A stretch of 64,000 nucleotides of DNA from assembly GCA_024213275.1 (NCBI GenBank), contig JANAVG010000001.1, positions 236,935-300,934 on the forward strand, given 5' to 3'. A program made the position numbers and the translations under genes. Numbering within the stretch: position 1 is the stretch's first letter; each line of letters opens with the position of its first letter. This stretch comes from Rossellomorea sp. BNER. GTDB taxonomy: Bacteria > Bacillota > Bacilli > Bacillales > Bacillaceae_B. This document shows positions 1 through 10,350 of this stretch, piece by piece. The notes below the pieces were generated by a model. That model was given only the letters and a program-made list of their open reading frames with translations, ran no database searches and had not been told where the DNA came from.

Positions 1-3000
1 CTGTTGTGTAATCGATGCTCTTGTCAAAGCGACCATCTTCTGTAGCTAGTCCTTCTGCCCCTAAATAGCCTGCGTTGATTTTAGAGAATGCAGGATAAAT
101 AGGATGTAATCCCATTTTCGTTGTGATCCAAGCTCCATCATTGACTTTCATCGCACTGTTACTGAACAATGGTGAATACACATTTCTAAACTCATTTGCA
201 TTCGTATTCGCTACTATTTTAAATAAAGCAACATCTCCAGATACTCCATCGCCTGGTATTTTAATATTGATTACCGATTTTGTTGTCCCTGGTGTAGTAG
301 TCGTTTCTATTAATTCTGACCCTTCTGGCAATCCCTCTGCAATTTGGAAATCAATTGAATCATCAAAAAATTTGTTTTGATAATAGAAAGTCATCGAAAA
401 ATCATGAGCCTTTGCTAAATTATGCGCATAGAACGTATAAGTGATCTTGTCTCCCATTTGATATGATTCTTTATCTGGTTTCGCATACACAAATTGTGAG
501 CCCTCTTTAACATAATAGACAACCTTTGGAACGGCTGTATTTCCGGCAAAATCGGCTCCAAGGTATTGCATTTGCATAATGGATGATGTAGAAACATTTA
601 GTTCTTTTGAAAACTTGCCATTTTCATCCACCTCTATACTAAGATTTGGGCCTTGTGGACCGTACCACAATTTATTACTGGCTTGAGAAAGCGGTATGTG
701 CGCCTCTTTTGTTTTATTAATTTCGTTATCCAGCAGGGTTCCGGATAATGTTACCGTTTTTTGATCTGCTGGCAACTCAACAAATGGAGAATCACCTGTC
801 GGAATAGCATTGGTTTCATCAAATACAAGCGAAGGTGCATTATTATCTAAGCTAATGGTTGACGATTTTGCGTATTGTTTTCCATCTTTCGTTGTTCCGA
901 TCATTTTGACTTCATAGATTCCATCTGAAACCTTCTTTTTTGTATAGCTAATCGGCTTTTTATCACTTCCTGTAAATGGATAATAATAGCCTGCGAAACC
1001 ATCATCAAGATAATAATCGTAATCGATGGCTGCTCCAGTTGCGTCAACCCCTAAAATCCACCCTAACTCTTCTTTTGTCTCCGGATCCACCAATACCCAA
1101 TCAAGTCTTTCCATTGGAGAATTTAATTTGAAATCGAGATCTGTCGCTTTTCTGCTGTAAGGATTTATCACACGATTTGTCGAAATACTCGGTGTATAGA
1201 CTTTAAAGTAGCCTATTCCTTCTTCTACAACTTTCGCTCCAAATGGAATACGATAGCTATCTTTCGGATCCTTTTTATTTTCAAAGTGAATATACCCTTC
1301 ATAAGTACCTTTCTTGGCTGTTTTTGGGATTGTAAGGAGAGCATTGAAACGTTCTTCTTTGTTCTTTTTCACTTTAATAGACTTAGGAACATTTAGTTTT
1401 ACACCATTTTTCTTTGCATCTAAAGATCCAGATGCTGATGCTCCAACATTATACTCTACCGAAACATTGTATTTTTTGTTTTCTTTACTAGTATTTGAGA
1501 TTGAAAGATTTGTCGTTTTAATAATATTTTCATTATCCATCGGTATGAAGCCATAGCTTAGTCCACCGGTTTGTTCTGGAATAATGGTTTCCTCGCCATT
1601 TTCAATATATGGTGTTTCATCAAGAACGGAAATGATCGTGTCAGAATGGATGGCTTGCATCGGATCGACTCGACCAGCTCCTACTTCATATACGCTATAT
1701 TGATTTTTTAACGGATCAGCCGTATTCATTAAAACTGATTTAATCTCACTCGGTGTATAGTCCGGATGTGCTTGAAGCAGCAATGCGGCAATTCCAGCCA
1801 CTTGCGGCGAAGCCATCGATGTTCCTGATAATCGTTGGTAGGCATTAGAATAGTCCGATTGGTCTTCTTTATTTTGTATATAGGATGGAACTGTTGAGAG
1901 AATATTGACACCGGGTGCTGTCACCTCTGGCTTAATATCATACAATGTTCCCGAAGGTCCTTTTGAACTGAAATAAGCAAGCTCATCCCCACTAATTTCC
2001 GCTTTCCCTACCTCTCCAAGAGTGATGGTAGGAGTTCCTGTATGAAAAAGATCTTTAACTGCTAAACCATCTTTGTTCGATAATGAAAAAGTTGGGATAT
2101 TGTCATTGCTTTCTCCCAAGTAGTGAGGAATATGACCTTCTTCTGCATTATTATTATAAATGATGACCCCAGCTGCACCGTTTTGCTTCGCATATTTCAT
2201 TTTATCAATGAGAGCGTGGGACCCACGAACAACAAAAGCAATCTTTCCATTCACATCTTTGTCCTTGTAATCAGCTGGTCCACCTTCTCCCACTTCAACC
2301 ATTTCAAACGTTTCACCCTTCAGGTTACTAAAATCATCCGTCCATTTTTGCGTCATTAACTGCAAGTTTCCACTCAGTTCTTGTCCATCAATTGAAATCT
2401 TGCTTTCATAGGTTGTAACATAAGAGGAAGCAGAACTGGCCCCAACTGTTAAAGCAAGTGCGGCGGCACCAGGTGACCCCAATGTACTATTTCCAAGTTC
2501 TCCAGTGTTTCCAGCAGCAACAACAGCTGTAACTCCACTTAATACAGCGTTATCTACCGCTAAGCTTGAGGCATCAAGCGGGTTATTAGTCGATGCTCCT
2601 AAAGATAGATTAATAACATCCATTCCATCGGCAACGGCACGATCAACTCCAGCAATCACCGCGCTATTTGATCCGCTTCCGTATTTCCCCAATACACGAT
2701 ATGCATGCAATTCCGCATCTGGTGCTACTCCGATCACTTTGTAATCAGAATCATTTTCCGCTTGACCTACAATGGTTCCTGATACATGCGTACCATGTTC
2801 TGTGTAATAGGTACTACCCTGATTCGTTTCTGGATATCCTGAATTTTTCCACTCCTCATAAGTCGTTTCCATTGGATCGTCATCATTGTCAACGAAATCA
2901 TATCCACCTTTATAGGCCTCTTTTAAATCAGGATGGTTGTAATCGACTCCTGTGTCAATGACTCCAACTTTAACCCCTTCTCCTGTAAAACCTTCTTTAT

Positions 3001-3628
3001 GTAATTTATCAATGTTTAAGAAAGGAATACTGTCGACTTTAGTGGTAGATCCTTCTACTTCTTTTGTTTTTGTTTTCGGTGGAGGAGTAAGCTTTACTTC
3101 TAATTCGCTATAAACGGCTTTAACAACTTCTGATTCTAGTAGTTTCTCAATTTCATTGGCTGGCAGTGTAATAGCTACTCCGTTTAAAGCATTTTTGTAC
3201 GTATACTTGATCTTATAATCTTCTTTATCAGATTTCGTCTTTTTCCCTAATTTAGCTTGTAAATCCTTTTTAAATTTTTCATGAGATTCCTCTACCTTTT
3301 TCTTTGCTTTTTCGAGAGAGATCTTTTCACCCTTAAGCGACTTTTGAATTTGTTCCGTCTTTGCTGGAAGCTGATCAAATTCGACAATGACGGTCACTTC
3401 TTCTTTGCTCGTCAAATCAATGTCTCTTGATAATTGGAGTCCCCTCAATGTTCGATTCGCTTCTAGTTTTTGCAATGCTTCACGCTGTTCTTTTGACAGA
3501 CTAGCTAAAATATTCATTGCGTTTGATTGCGTTTCTGCATGCCCAATCGTTTGATGGCCCATTGGTCCAATAGCGCCTAAAAGTAGACCTAGGCTTAATG
3601 CAACCTTTGGAAGTTTACCGTTTTTCAT
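1..3628 (-). CDS. secreted subtilisin-like serine protease (Vpr-like), 3' end beyond window
   Basis: Minus-strand frame open from ATG at 3628 to the window edge, so the C-terminus is missing (about 1,209 codons visible). It starts with a Sec signal peptide (MKNGKLPKVALSLGLLLGAI), followed by an I9-type inhibitor propeptide (about residues 50-150). The S8 catalytic domain has Asp225 (VIDTGVDYN), His278 (HGTHVSG) and Ser604 (SGTSMASPQ). The long His-Ser spacing contains a protease-associated insert ending in a GHIPHYLGE stretch, as in Vpr-type minor extracellular proteases. Downstream are beta-sandwich repeats and a cohesin-like segment near the left edge. It probably degrades protein outside the cell. 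It is paralogous over its whole visible length to the neighbouring protease gene, so this is a tandem duplication. Start supported by a GAAGGGGATG ribosome site. Family assignment is firm; the substrate is unknown. Confidence 0.9.
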   Translation of the reverse strand, partial: MKNGKLPKVALSLGLLLGAIGPMGHQTIGHAETQSNAMNILASLSKEQREALQKLEANRTLRGLQLSRDIDLTSKEEVTVIVEFDQLPAKTEQIQKSLKGEKISLEKAKKKVEESHEKFKKDLQAKLGKKTKSDKEDYKIKYTYKNALNGVAITLPANEIEKLLESEVVKAVYSELEVKLTPPPKTKTKEVEGSTTKVDSIPFLNIDKLHKEGFTGEGVKVGVIDTGVDYNHPDLKEAYKGGYDFVDNDDDPMETTYEEWKNSGYPETNQGSTYYTEHGTHVSGTIVGQAENDSDYKVIGVAPDAELHAYRVLGKYGSGSNSAVIAGVDRAVADGMDVINLSLGASTNNPLDASSLAVDNAVLSGVTAVVAAGNTGELGNSTLGSPGAAALALTVGASSASSYVTTYESKISIDGQELSGNLQLMTQKWTDDFSNLKGETFEMVEVGEGGPADYKDKDVNGKIAFVVRGSHALIDKMKYAKQNGAAGVIIYNNNAEEGHIPHYLGESNDNIPTFSLSNKDGLAVKDLFHTGTPTITLGEVGKAEISGDELAYFSSKGPSGTLYDIKPEVTAPGVNILSTVPSYIQNKEDQSDYSNAYQRLSGTSMASPQVAGIAALLLQAHPDYTPSEIKSVLMNTADPLKNQYSVYEVGAGRVDPMQAIHSDTIISVLDETPYIENGEETIIPEQTGGLSYGFIPMDNENIIKTTNLSISNTSKENKKYNVSVEYNVGASASGSLDAKKNGVKLNVPKSIKVKKNKEERFNALLTIPKTAKKGTYEGYIHFENKKDPKDSYRIPFGAKVVEEGIGYFKVYTPSISTNRVINPYSRKATDLDFKLNSPMERLDWVLVDPETKEELGWILGVDATGAAIDYDYYLDDGFAGYYYPFTGSDKKPISYTKKKVSDGIYEVKMIGTTKDGKQYAKSSTISLDNNAPSLVFDETNAIPTGDSPFVELPADQKTVTLSGTLLDNEINKTKEAHIPLSQASNKLWYGPQGPNLSIEVDENGKFSKELNVSTSSIMQMQYLGADFAGNTAVPKVVYYVKEGSQFVYAKPDKESYQMGDKITYTFYAHNLAKAHDFSMTFYYQNKFFDDSIDFQIAEGLPEGSELIETTTTPGTTKSVINIKIPGDGVSGDVALFKIVANTNANEFRNVYSPLFSNSAMKVNDGAWITTKMGLHPIYPAFSKINAGYLGAEGLATEDGRFDKSIDYTT

Positions 3629-3958
3629 TTATCCATCCCCTTCTATTATCCTTCTAGTTCTAATTATATTGTCGAATAGATAGTCTGTCATTGGGGGGAA
3701 TTCACCTAAATCAATATGGAATATTGAGGAATTTTAGGAGATTTTAGGTTTGGGGAAGGCAGAAAAATCACGCATTTCTGCAAATATAAAATTCCAAATC
3801 ATCATACAGGATAAAAGTCGCACAACTTTATTCCCGTCAAATTAGGGCAAATAGCCATTCAAAAAAACTTGGTAAAAACAGTTTTGTAATGATACTTGAT
3901 AGTAATAAAAGAACCGTACCCGTGAAAATCTTGGCACGGGTACGGATATTATAGATTA
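3629..3958. other. intergenic region between the two tandem proteases
   Basis: 330 bases without a convincing reading frame. It holds the terminator of the downstream-facing protease 2 (listed separately) and, upstream of protease 1, an A+T-rich stretch that should contain its promoter. I could not pick a clear -35/-10 pair by eye. Confidence 0.5.
3902..3945 (-). terminator. intrinsic terminator of protease 2
   Basis: Perfect 11-bp stem (CCGTACCCGTG / CACGGGTACGG, 3914-3924 with 3935-3945) lying 14 bases past the stop codon of protease 2. On the minus strand it is followed by a TTCTTTTATT run. It separates transcription of the two tandem protease genes. Confidence 0.85.
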
Positions 3959-6900
3959 TTAGTTTGTAAGACCTAATTCCTCTTTCACTTTATCAAGTGT
4001 CTTACCTTTATAAATTTCAACAGCTTCTTTCAGTTCGTCTAATGTATGGTTTCTCATTAAATAATTCTCTTCAATATAACTGAAATCTTTCTCATCGACG
4101 ATACCATCGTAATTAATATCTGCCGAACGGTCATTTGATTTCCAACGTTCCTGCATAGAGATGGCATCTAAAACATCAATGACATCATCTTGATTTAAAT
4201 CCCCTGCATAGGTAAATGCTGTCGTTGACTTAACGACACTTGATAGCTGACCATCTGCATCATTACTGATCATGATTTTCTCGAAATATTTGAAGTGACC
4301 AGGGATATCAATGACCAGTGTATATGGATCTTCATTGATTGGTAAGTTAGTAAAGCGGAAGCCAGCCCGCTTACTAATGTCAGACGTGTATTCTGTTCCA
4401 TCTGGACTAATTAGCTTAACCGCAGCACCTACTTGAGAATAATCTCTAGAAAAATCAACGGAAGTATCAGGCTTTAAGAACCCTTGACCAACGAAGGCGC
4501 CACTGATGTTCCCCTTTTGATTGTACATTTTTAGCCCTTCAATAAACCCTTGAGCAGGTACGGTAGTTCCATTTACATCAATGTATCGATTACTAGTAGA
4601 GTAAAATCCGGCATACTGTGTCAATTTTTTATCAGTCACTTTTAATTTAACATCAAACAGTGGAAGGTCCCCAGTCAGTTCTTGATCTCCATTGAAGGTG
4701 ATATTCACTTTTGCATTGGAATAAGACCCAATGGATAAATCTGTTTTCAGTTCAACATTATCCCCATAACTAGCTAATGCAGTATTTTTCTTTACATCAG
4801 TAATTTCCATTGAATTTCCATAATATAAAGTAAAGTTCGCTTCTTTTAATTGCTTTACATTGTTTGCCGTCATTGTAAATGTGACAATGTCTCCTGGCTT
4901 CGCAGACTTCTTATCATACGTTCCTGTCATATAAGAAGTACCCTCAGGAACAAGATTATAAGCCTTTCTTATTGTTTTGTTCGTTGCAGCATCTAGTCCA
5001 TCTAAACGTACGGAATTGATTGTCGGTTTGACAAGAGGGATATCCATTTCAAACGACCCATCAGAATTCGGGAAAATCCGATAATCCGGGGCGTTTATGT
5101 ACAAGTATTCATAAATGTAATTATCGGCTTGACTAATGTCAATACCTGCCGCTTGAATATCTTTAACATCCTCGTCAATTAACGTACCACTAATTGGATA
5201 GTTTTTTTGCCCTTCTTTAAATTCATAGACAAGCTTCTCATCAATACTCGTTTTTAATTCTGGTTTATTATTATCGACAAAAATATCTTCTACTTCTGTA
5301 AAGGTTCTCCCCTTTTCATTAGTGGCAATAAATTTCAACTTATAGTGTCCATGCTCTGCGATTTTTTGTTTAAAGTGGATTGGATAATCCTTGTCCCCCG
5401 TAAATGAATAATATTCTCCTCCATAACCGTATAAGCCATATGGAATCCCAACCTGTAGTTCTCTTCCTTCAAAATTCCCTACATAGCCGATATCTTCCCC
5501 TGTCTTTCCATCGGCTAACACAACATCTATTCTTTCTACGTCTGTATTTAACTGAAATCCAAACGTTGCCACTGGAAATGCACCAAAATAATAACCTGAA
5601 TTGATTGTTAATACTTGTTTATCAAATTGCAAGAAGTCAAACCCTTCTTCAACAACACGGATAGAGAAAGGGACTTGATAGGTTTCGTCTGGATTCTCAA
5701 CATTTTCATAAGTCATATACCCTTCATATAAACCATGCTCTGCTGTTTTTGGAACGATAACAAAAGCATTCGTTTTCTTTGTCTTGCCTGCATTTACTGA
5801 AAGCTTATCCTTAAAGCCTACTTGAACGCCGTTTTTATTTGCATCTAACGAATGGTTTGTAAATTCAACCTTTCCTGTAAAGACTTTCTTCTCACTACCA
5901 TTATTACTCACTTCAATTGTGCGCAGATCTCGAGTGTGCTTCCCATCGTTATATTGCGTGCCGAAGCTTATGCCTCCAGTTTTTTCATCAATTAGTACTT
6001 TCTCTCTACTATCGATCGTAATCGTTTCATCTACAACTTGGAATTTCATTGATGAATGAATCGCTTCATATGGATCAACTCGACCCGCTCCTACTTCAAA
6101 GACACTGTAATCTCCATTTAATGGATCAGCCGTGTTCATAAAAATAGTTTTTACGTCTTCGGGCTGAAGATCAGGGTCTGATTCTAACAGCAAAGCCGCC
6201 ATACCGGCTACCTGAGGTGCGGCCATAGACGTTCCAGATAACCGTTGATATGCATATTCATAGTTATCCATATCTTCAGGATTAACCATGTAAGACGGAA
6301 CAGTTGACTGAACTCCGACACCAGGAGCTGTTACTTCAGGTTTAATATCATAATTCGTTCTAGAAGGTCCTCTTGAACTAAAGTCAGCTAAACGGTTCCC
6401 TTCTGTGGTGATACTCCCGATTTTTCCAAATAAGAATTCGTCAGTCGTTGATAGTTTTTCTAATAACGCTTCTCCGTCGCTTTTAGACAAACTAAATGTT
6501 GGAATAAAATCTTTATTTTCTCCTAGATAATAGGGAATGTGTCCTTCTTCATTGTTATAAATAAAGATTGCCTCAGCACCATTCAATTTTGCATATTTGA
6601 TTTTATCATTAATCGAGATTTCTCCACGACTAACGAGGGCAATCTTACCTTCTACATTTTTTCCTGTATAATCGGAGGATTTACCCAGCCCAACTTCTAA
6701 GATTGGAAGCTTCTGCCCCTCAAAATCTTCTAATTTATCACTATAGTGTTTCCCTATTATTTGGAGATTAACAGAATGTGATGCCAACTGCCCTTCATAT
6801 GTCACAAGATCCAAAGGAACATCACTTGCCCCTACAGTCAATGCTAAAGCGGATGAAGCTGGTGATCCAAGCGTATAGGCTTCATCTCCAGAGTTTCCTG

Positions 6901-8014
6901 CAGCGACAACCGTGGTCACGCCACTAATGACTGCATTGTTAACGGCAACACTCGTCGGGAAATAGGGATCATTAATCGAAGCACCTAAAGAAAGGTTGAT
7001 GATATCCATACCGTCTTTAACAGCTTGATCAATTCCTTTCAGAACATTCTCTGTCGTACCTCCACCATATGGACCTAACACTCGATACCCGTAAATATCT
7101 GCATCTGGAGCTACACCTGTAGTTGAATAGTCACTATTATTCCTACCTTGACCAGCAATAATACCAGCAACATGCGTTCCATGTTGCGTATAATAAGCAT
7201 GTCCACTTACGAATTCTGGTTTTCTAGTTTTTTCCCAATCTTCATAAGTAGTTTCCATCGGATCATTGTCGTTATCTACAAAATCATACCCTCTCACATA
7301 AGCATCAGCTAAATCAGGATGATTATAATCAATCCCTGTATCAATAACGCCAATTTTGATCCCTTCCCCTGTTAACCCCTCATGATGTAGACGGTCAATC
7401 CCTAAATATGGATTACTATCTGCCATTTTAGTAGAGAAACTTTGCTTTGAATCCTCTTCAGAAATTGGTGGTTCAATACTAACTGCTTTATTTTCCCAAA
7501 CAGTCTTTACTGTTGACGAGTTTAAAAGTATTTCTACTTTATTAGCTGGCAATGTCATTGCTACACCATTAAAGGCTTCTGTGTAAGAATACTAAATGGT
7601 ATAAGGCTTATCTTTCTTCTTATTATCCTTAAAGATTTTACTAAGGTCCTCTTTAAATTCTTTATGTTCTTTAGCAATCATATTTTTTGCTTTTCTTTTT
7701 GACAGTTTCTCTCCTTTTAAGCTTGCTTGAATTTGAGACACCTTTATTGGCTTATTATGAAATTCAACTATAACTGAAATTTCGTCATCATTATCTAAGC
7801 TGACATCTGGGGACAACTGTAAGCCAGTTTTCTCATTCAACTCTAATTTTTTTAAAGCTTCTCTTTGAGTATCCGTAAGGTTTTCTAAAACATCCATACT
7901 AGATAAATTACTTGTGCCAGACGTTTCCCCTAACACATTGTAGGGAGAAAACGAAATACTGCTTAGGGCCAGTCCTATTGATAGACCTACTACCGTTAAC
8001 TTCTTGGATATCAT
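3959..8014 (-). pseudogene. secreted subtilisin-like protease with cohesin-like and dockerin modules, interrupted by an amber codon
   Basis: Two in-frame pieces of one gene: 8014-7592 (140 codons: signal peptide MISKKLTVVGLSIGLALSS plus most of the I9 propeptide, ending KPYTI) and a second open stretch whose first ATG is at 7558 (1,199 codons, MTLPANK). The paralogue next door reads through the same place with Lys where this copy has TAG. Part two keeps an intact S8 domain (Asp in VIDTGIDYN at about residue 73 of that part, HGTHVAG, GTSMAAPQ), a protease-associated insert, beta-sandwich repeats, a cohesin-like domain (about 883-996) and a type-I dockerin with two EF-like loops (DLNQDDVIDVLDAI and DINYDGIVDEKDF, about 1118-1165). 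All catalytic residues survive. Without readthrough or reinitiation, the mature enzyme would lack signal peptide and propeptide. Ribosome site AAAGGAGTG precedes the 8014 ATG. Alternatives: a recent pseudogene, nonsense readthrough, or a sequencing error. Confidence 0.8.
7592..7594 (-). other. in-frame TAG codon in the protease 2 propeptide
   Basis: On the minus strand the codons read ACC ATT TAG TAT TCT TAC. The paralogue reads KIKYTY at the same place, so a single A-to-T change (AAG to TAG) explains the stop. Frame is unbroken on both sides, and homology to the paralogue continues through YTEAFNGVAMTLPAN. Confidence 0.85.
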
Positions 8015-8303
8015 CTCTACACTCCTTTTCCTAATGTTTTATAAAAATAGACTTTAGAACTCGTTCACCTTCTCCCGTCATAATTTACTTACTATTTAAA
8101 ATTGTCACACTAGTAAGAGGAGATGTAAATTGGGATAAAACATTGATAGATTAATCTAAAAAACCAAGTTAAATAGTCTCAATATTGTTGTCTTTATCCG
8201 GTATATAAGGGATTAATCGAATCTCAATGACTTTTGATCGATTACTATTGATTTATATTTTTTCCCAAATGCCCTCATTATCTAGCACTCTTTTATTCTT
8301 CAT

Positions 8304-8341
8304 GGGGTACCGTCAGGAAAATGCGGATTTACAACGCTAAG
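8304..8341 (+). repeat. left terminal inverted repeat (IRL) of the transposon
   Basis: 38 bp starting GGGGTACCGTCAGGAAAATG and ending ACAACGCTAAG. It matches the reverse complement of 20044-20081 with a single mismatch (A versus C at base 6). Confidence 0.95.
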
Positions 8342-8355
8342 GAAATTACAATATT

Positions 8356-8401
8356 AAAAAGTCCAATTTCTCAGTATTAAAATTGAGAAATTGGACTTTT
8401 T
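8356..8401. terminator. strong bidirectional hairpin just inside IRL
   Basis: An 18-bp perfect stem (8356-8373 with 8384-8401, core GTCCAATTTCTCA) with a 10-base loop, flanked by A-run on one side and T-run on the other, so it can terminate transcription in both directions. It would insulate the transposon from transcripts entering from the left. Confidence 0.7.
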
Positions 8402-8484
8402 TCGTTACTCCAGAAAAGCGCCCAATCGTATTATAAGGTCATCCAGATTAATGTTTATCTGGTTATTTTTTATAGGTTATTCTT

Positions 8485-8660
8485 TAGGTAGTCGGGGTAG
8501 GACGCAAGCGCCCTTGGGACTAGTTGATCCCGTCCGTTATACTGTCCACCCCCTACTTGTAGAAACATGTTTGAAGCTGGTTGGGGCTTAGACCCCGCAT
8601 AACAAGCGAAGCTATGACACTACAAGATAGACAGGGGCTACCGACAAATCAAGTTTGAGG
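8485..8660 (+). ncRNA. candidate IS110 bridge RNA
   Basis: The non-coding left end of the IS contains several strong local stems, for example GGGACTAGTTGATCCC (8516-8531) and GGGGCTTAGACCCC (8584-8597), in a stretch more G+C-rich than its surroundings. It lies directly upstream of the transposase start. Known fact: IS110-group recombinases are guided by a structured bridge RNA transcribed from the end upstream of the gene. The assignment here is inferred from position and foldability; the guide loops and core dinucleotide were not resolved. Confidence 0.5.
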
Positions 8661-8674
8661 AGATGTGATAGAGT

Positions 8675-9871
8675 ATGGATCCAGTGATTGGCCTGGACGT
8701 CGCAAAAGGAGAAAGCCAAGTTCAAGCTTTCCTGGCAAGAAAGCACCCCTTTGGAAAGACCTTTAAGTTTAAGCATGACACTAATGGACTGCGTGATTTT
8801 TATGTATTTTACAAAAAGGTTGAACGACAAGCTGACGCTGAACCTGTCATCGTTTTTGAATCTACGGGTCATTACCACGAACCGGTATTACAATATCTTG
8901 AGGAAAGACGAATCACCTACTACTTAGTGAATCCGGTTGTTTCTTACGAAACGAAAAAAAGTAGTCTTCGAAAAGTGAAGTCGGACCCTTCTGATGCGAA
9001 ACATTTGTGTGAACTGTACTACAAAGAGGACTTAGTAGCGTTTCATCGAAAAGGTGTTCAAACCATGAACTTGAGAAATTTGTGCAGGCAACACGATTCA
9101 TTAACACGTAACTATGTCCAACTGAAACTTCAGTTTCAAACCATTCTTGATCAAGTGTTTCCTGAATATAAAGGGGTTTTTAGTAATTTATATTCGCCTA
9201 TATCATTAAAGACTTTACTCATTTATCCTACCTCTGATGACGTGTTGAAGGTACGAACTGATGAATTAGCTAAGGAGATGCATGGTCTAGGAGGAAAGAG
9301 ATCATATGGCTGGTTTTGCGAAAAGGCTTTGAAGTTAAAAGAGGCAGCAGAACGGAACCCATTTAAGAAAACACTGTATCAAAGCCATTTGGTTACTCTA
9401 AAAATGTATATTCAAATGCTTCTTCAACAACGAGAGTTTCTCAACGTACTAGAGCAGGAGATTGATCAGTTAGCAATGCAGTTTGAGGAGTATGAGATCC
9501 TCCGATCCATCCCAGGGGTAGGTTCTAAAATTGCAGCTACTCTTATCTCCGAAATAGGGGAAGTCACACTATTTGGTCACCCGAAAAAGCTAGTAGCCTA
9601 TGCAGGCATTGATCCTCGGATTTACCAATCAGGGAAGTTTACAGCATCTATCAATCGCATCACCAAGAGAGGATCTACTAAGCTACGTCAAACACTCTAT
9701 ACAGCTATTCAGTGTGGGTTAACGAATAACCGAAATGCGAAATTCCGAGAGTATTATGACAAAAAAAGAAGTGAGGGCAAGCCTCACAAAGTAGCCATAA
9801 TAGCTTGCGCCAACAAGCTATTGGATTGGATTTATGCCATCTTAAAACATAAGGTGAAATACACAGCATAA
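8675..9871 (+). CDS. IS110 family transposase
   Basis: 398 residues, the usual length. The N-terminal DEDD RuvC-like domain shows IGLDVAKG (first Asp at residue 8), VFESTGHYHEP and the DPSDAKHL motif near residue 107. The C-terminal Tnp_20 domain shows SIPGVGSKIAATLI, YAGIDPRIYQSGKF (the conserved serine) and ITKRGSTKLRQ. No frameshift or stop, so it may be active. Ribosome site GAGGAGATG lies about 8 bases before the ATG. It catalyses excision and integration of the IS, probably with the upstream bridge-RNA candidate. Confidence 0.93.
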   Translation: MDPVIGLDVAKGESQVQAFLARKHPFGKTFKFKHDTNGLRDFYVFYKKVERQADAEPVIVFESTGHYHEPVLQYLEERRITYYLVNPVVSYETKKSSLRKVKSDPSDAKHLCELYYKEDLVAFHRKGVQTMNLRNLCRQHDSLTRNYVQLKLQFQTILDQVFPEYKGVFSNLYSPISLKTLLIYPTSDDVLKVRTDELAKEMHGLGGKRSYGWFCEKALKLKEAAERNPFKKTLYQSHLVTLKMYIQMLLQQREFLNVLEQEIDQLAMQFEEYEILRSIPGVGSKIAATLISEIGEVTLFGHPKKLVAYAGIDPRIYQSGKFTASINRITKRGSTKLRQTLYTAIQCGLTNNRNAKFREYYDKKRSEGKPHKVAIIACANKLLDWIYAILKHKVKYTA

Positions 9872-9900
9872 TCCGATACAAATAATTACATCACTTACAA

Positions 9901-9927
9901 AAACTTCAAATGATATCATTGAAGTTT
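9901..9927 (+). terminator. hairpin after the IS110 transposase
   Basis: Near-palindrome AAACTTC..AATGATATCATT..GAAGTTT, 30 bases past the stop codon and followed by CTTTG. It is a plausible terminator, though the T-run is short. Confidence 0.55.
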
Positions 9928-10350
9928 CTTTGTCATGCATGTTTTTATTATAACATCTTTAATCTAGTATTTTTACTTAAAAAGTGTTGACTTATATTAG
10001 CTGGTATAGTTGAAGAAGGAGGATAACCAATTAAGAGGTATTATCATCCTTTAATACACTTCATAATGAGCAAAAAGAACAAAGTATCTTTGTACTGTGC
10101 AATAACTATAAACAAAAGAAGAGAAAGTTGATAAACACTTCCACTCATTCCTATAACGTTAATTATGTGTATTTTCCAAAAATCTCTATCCTGTCCAAAA
10201 AAGTCACTCATATATTATTCATATTATCAACATTAGAATAACCAATATGTTTCAGCCCTCAACTTGGCTAGAATGGTTATCGTAGACATTATGATATTGT
10301 ACTGATTACAAAAACATAATAATTTTCAAGGTAACATCCCTATATTTCTT
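9928..10350. other. A+T-rich non-coding spacer between IS110 and mpsC
   Basis: About 420 bases, no credible reading frame, no recognisable RNA. It holds the 3' flank of the minus-strand dab operon; no clear terminator stem for that operon was found. Confidence 0.4.

Larger units (their letters stand above)
8405..9890 (+). mobile_element. IS110-group insertion sequence inside the transposon (ends approximate)
   Basis: One DEDD transposase gene preceded by about 270 bases of structured, G+C-richer non-coding DNA, which is the layout of the IS110 group. IS110 elements lack clear terminal inverted repeats and make little or no target duplication, so the ends cannot be fixed by eye. I place them between the left hairpin and the region just after the transposase stop codon. 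Confidence 0.65.

Noticed and set aside
8391..8591. 66-codon plus-strand frame in the IS110 leader
   Set aside because: Lies in the structured non-coding end of the element and has no ribosome site.
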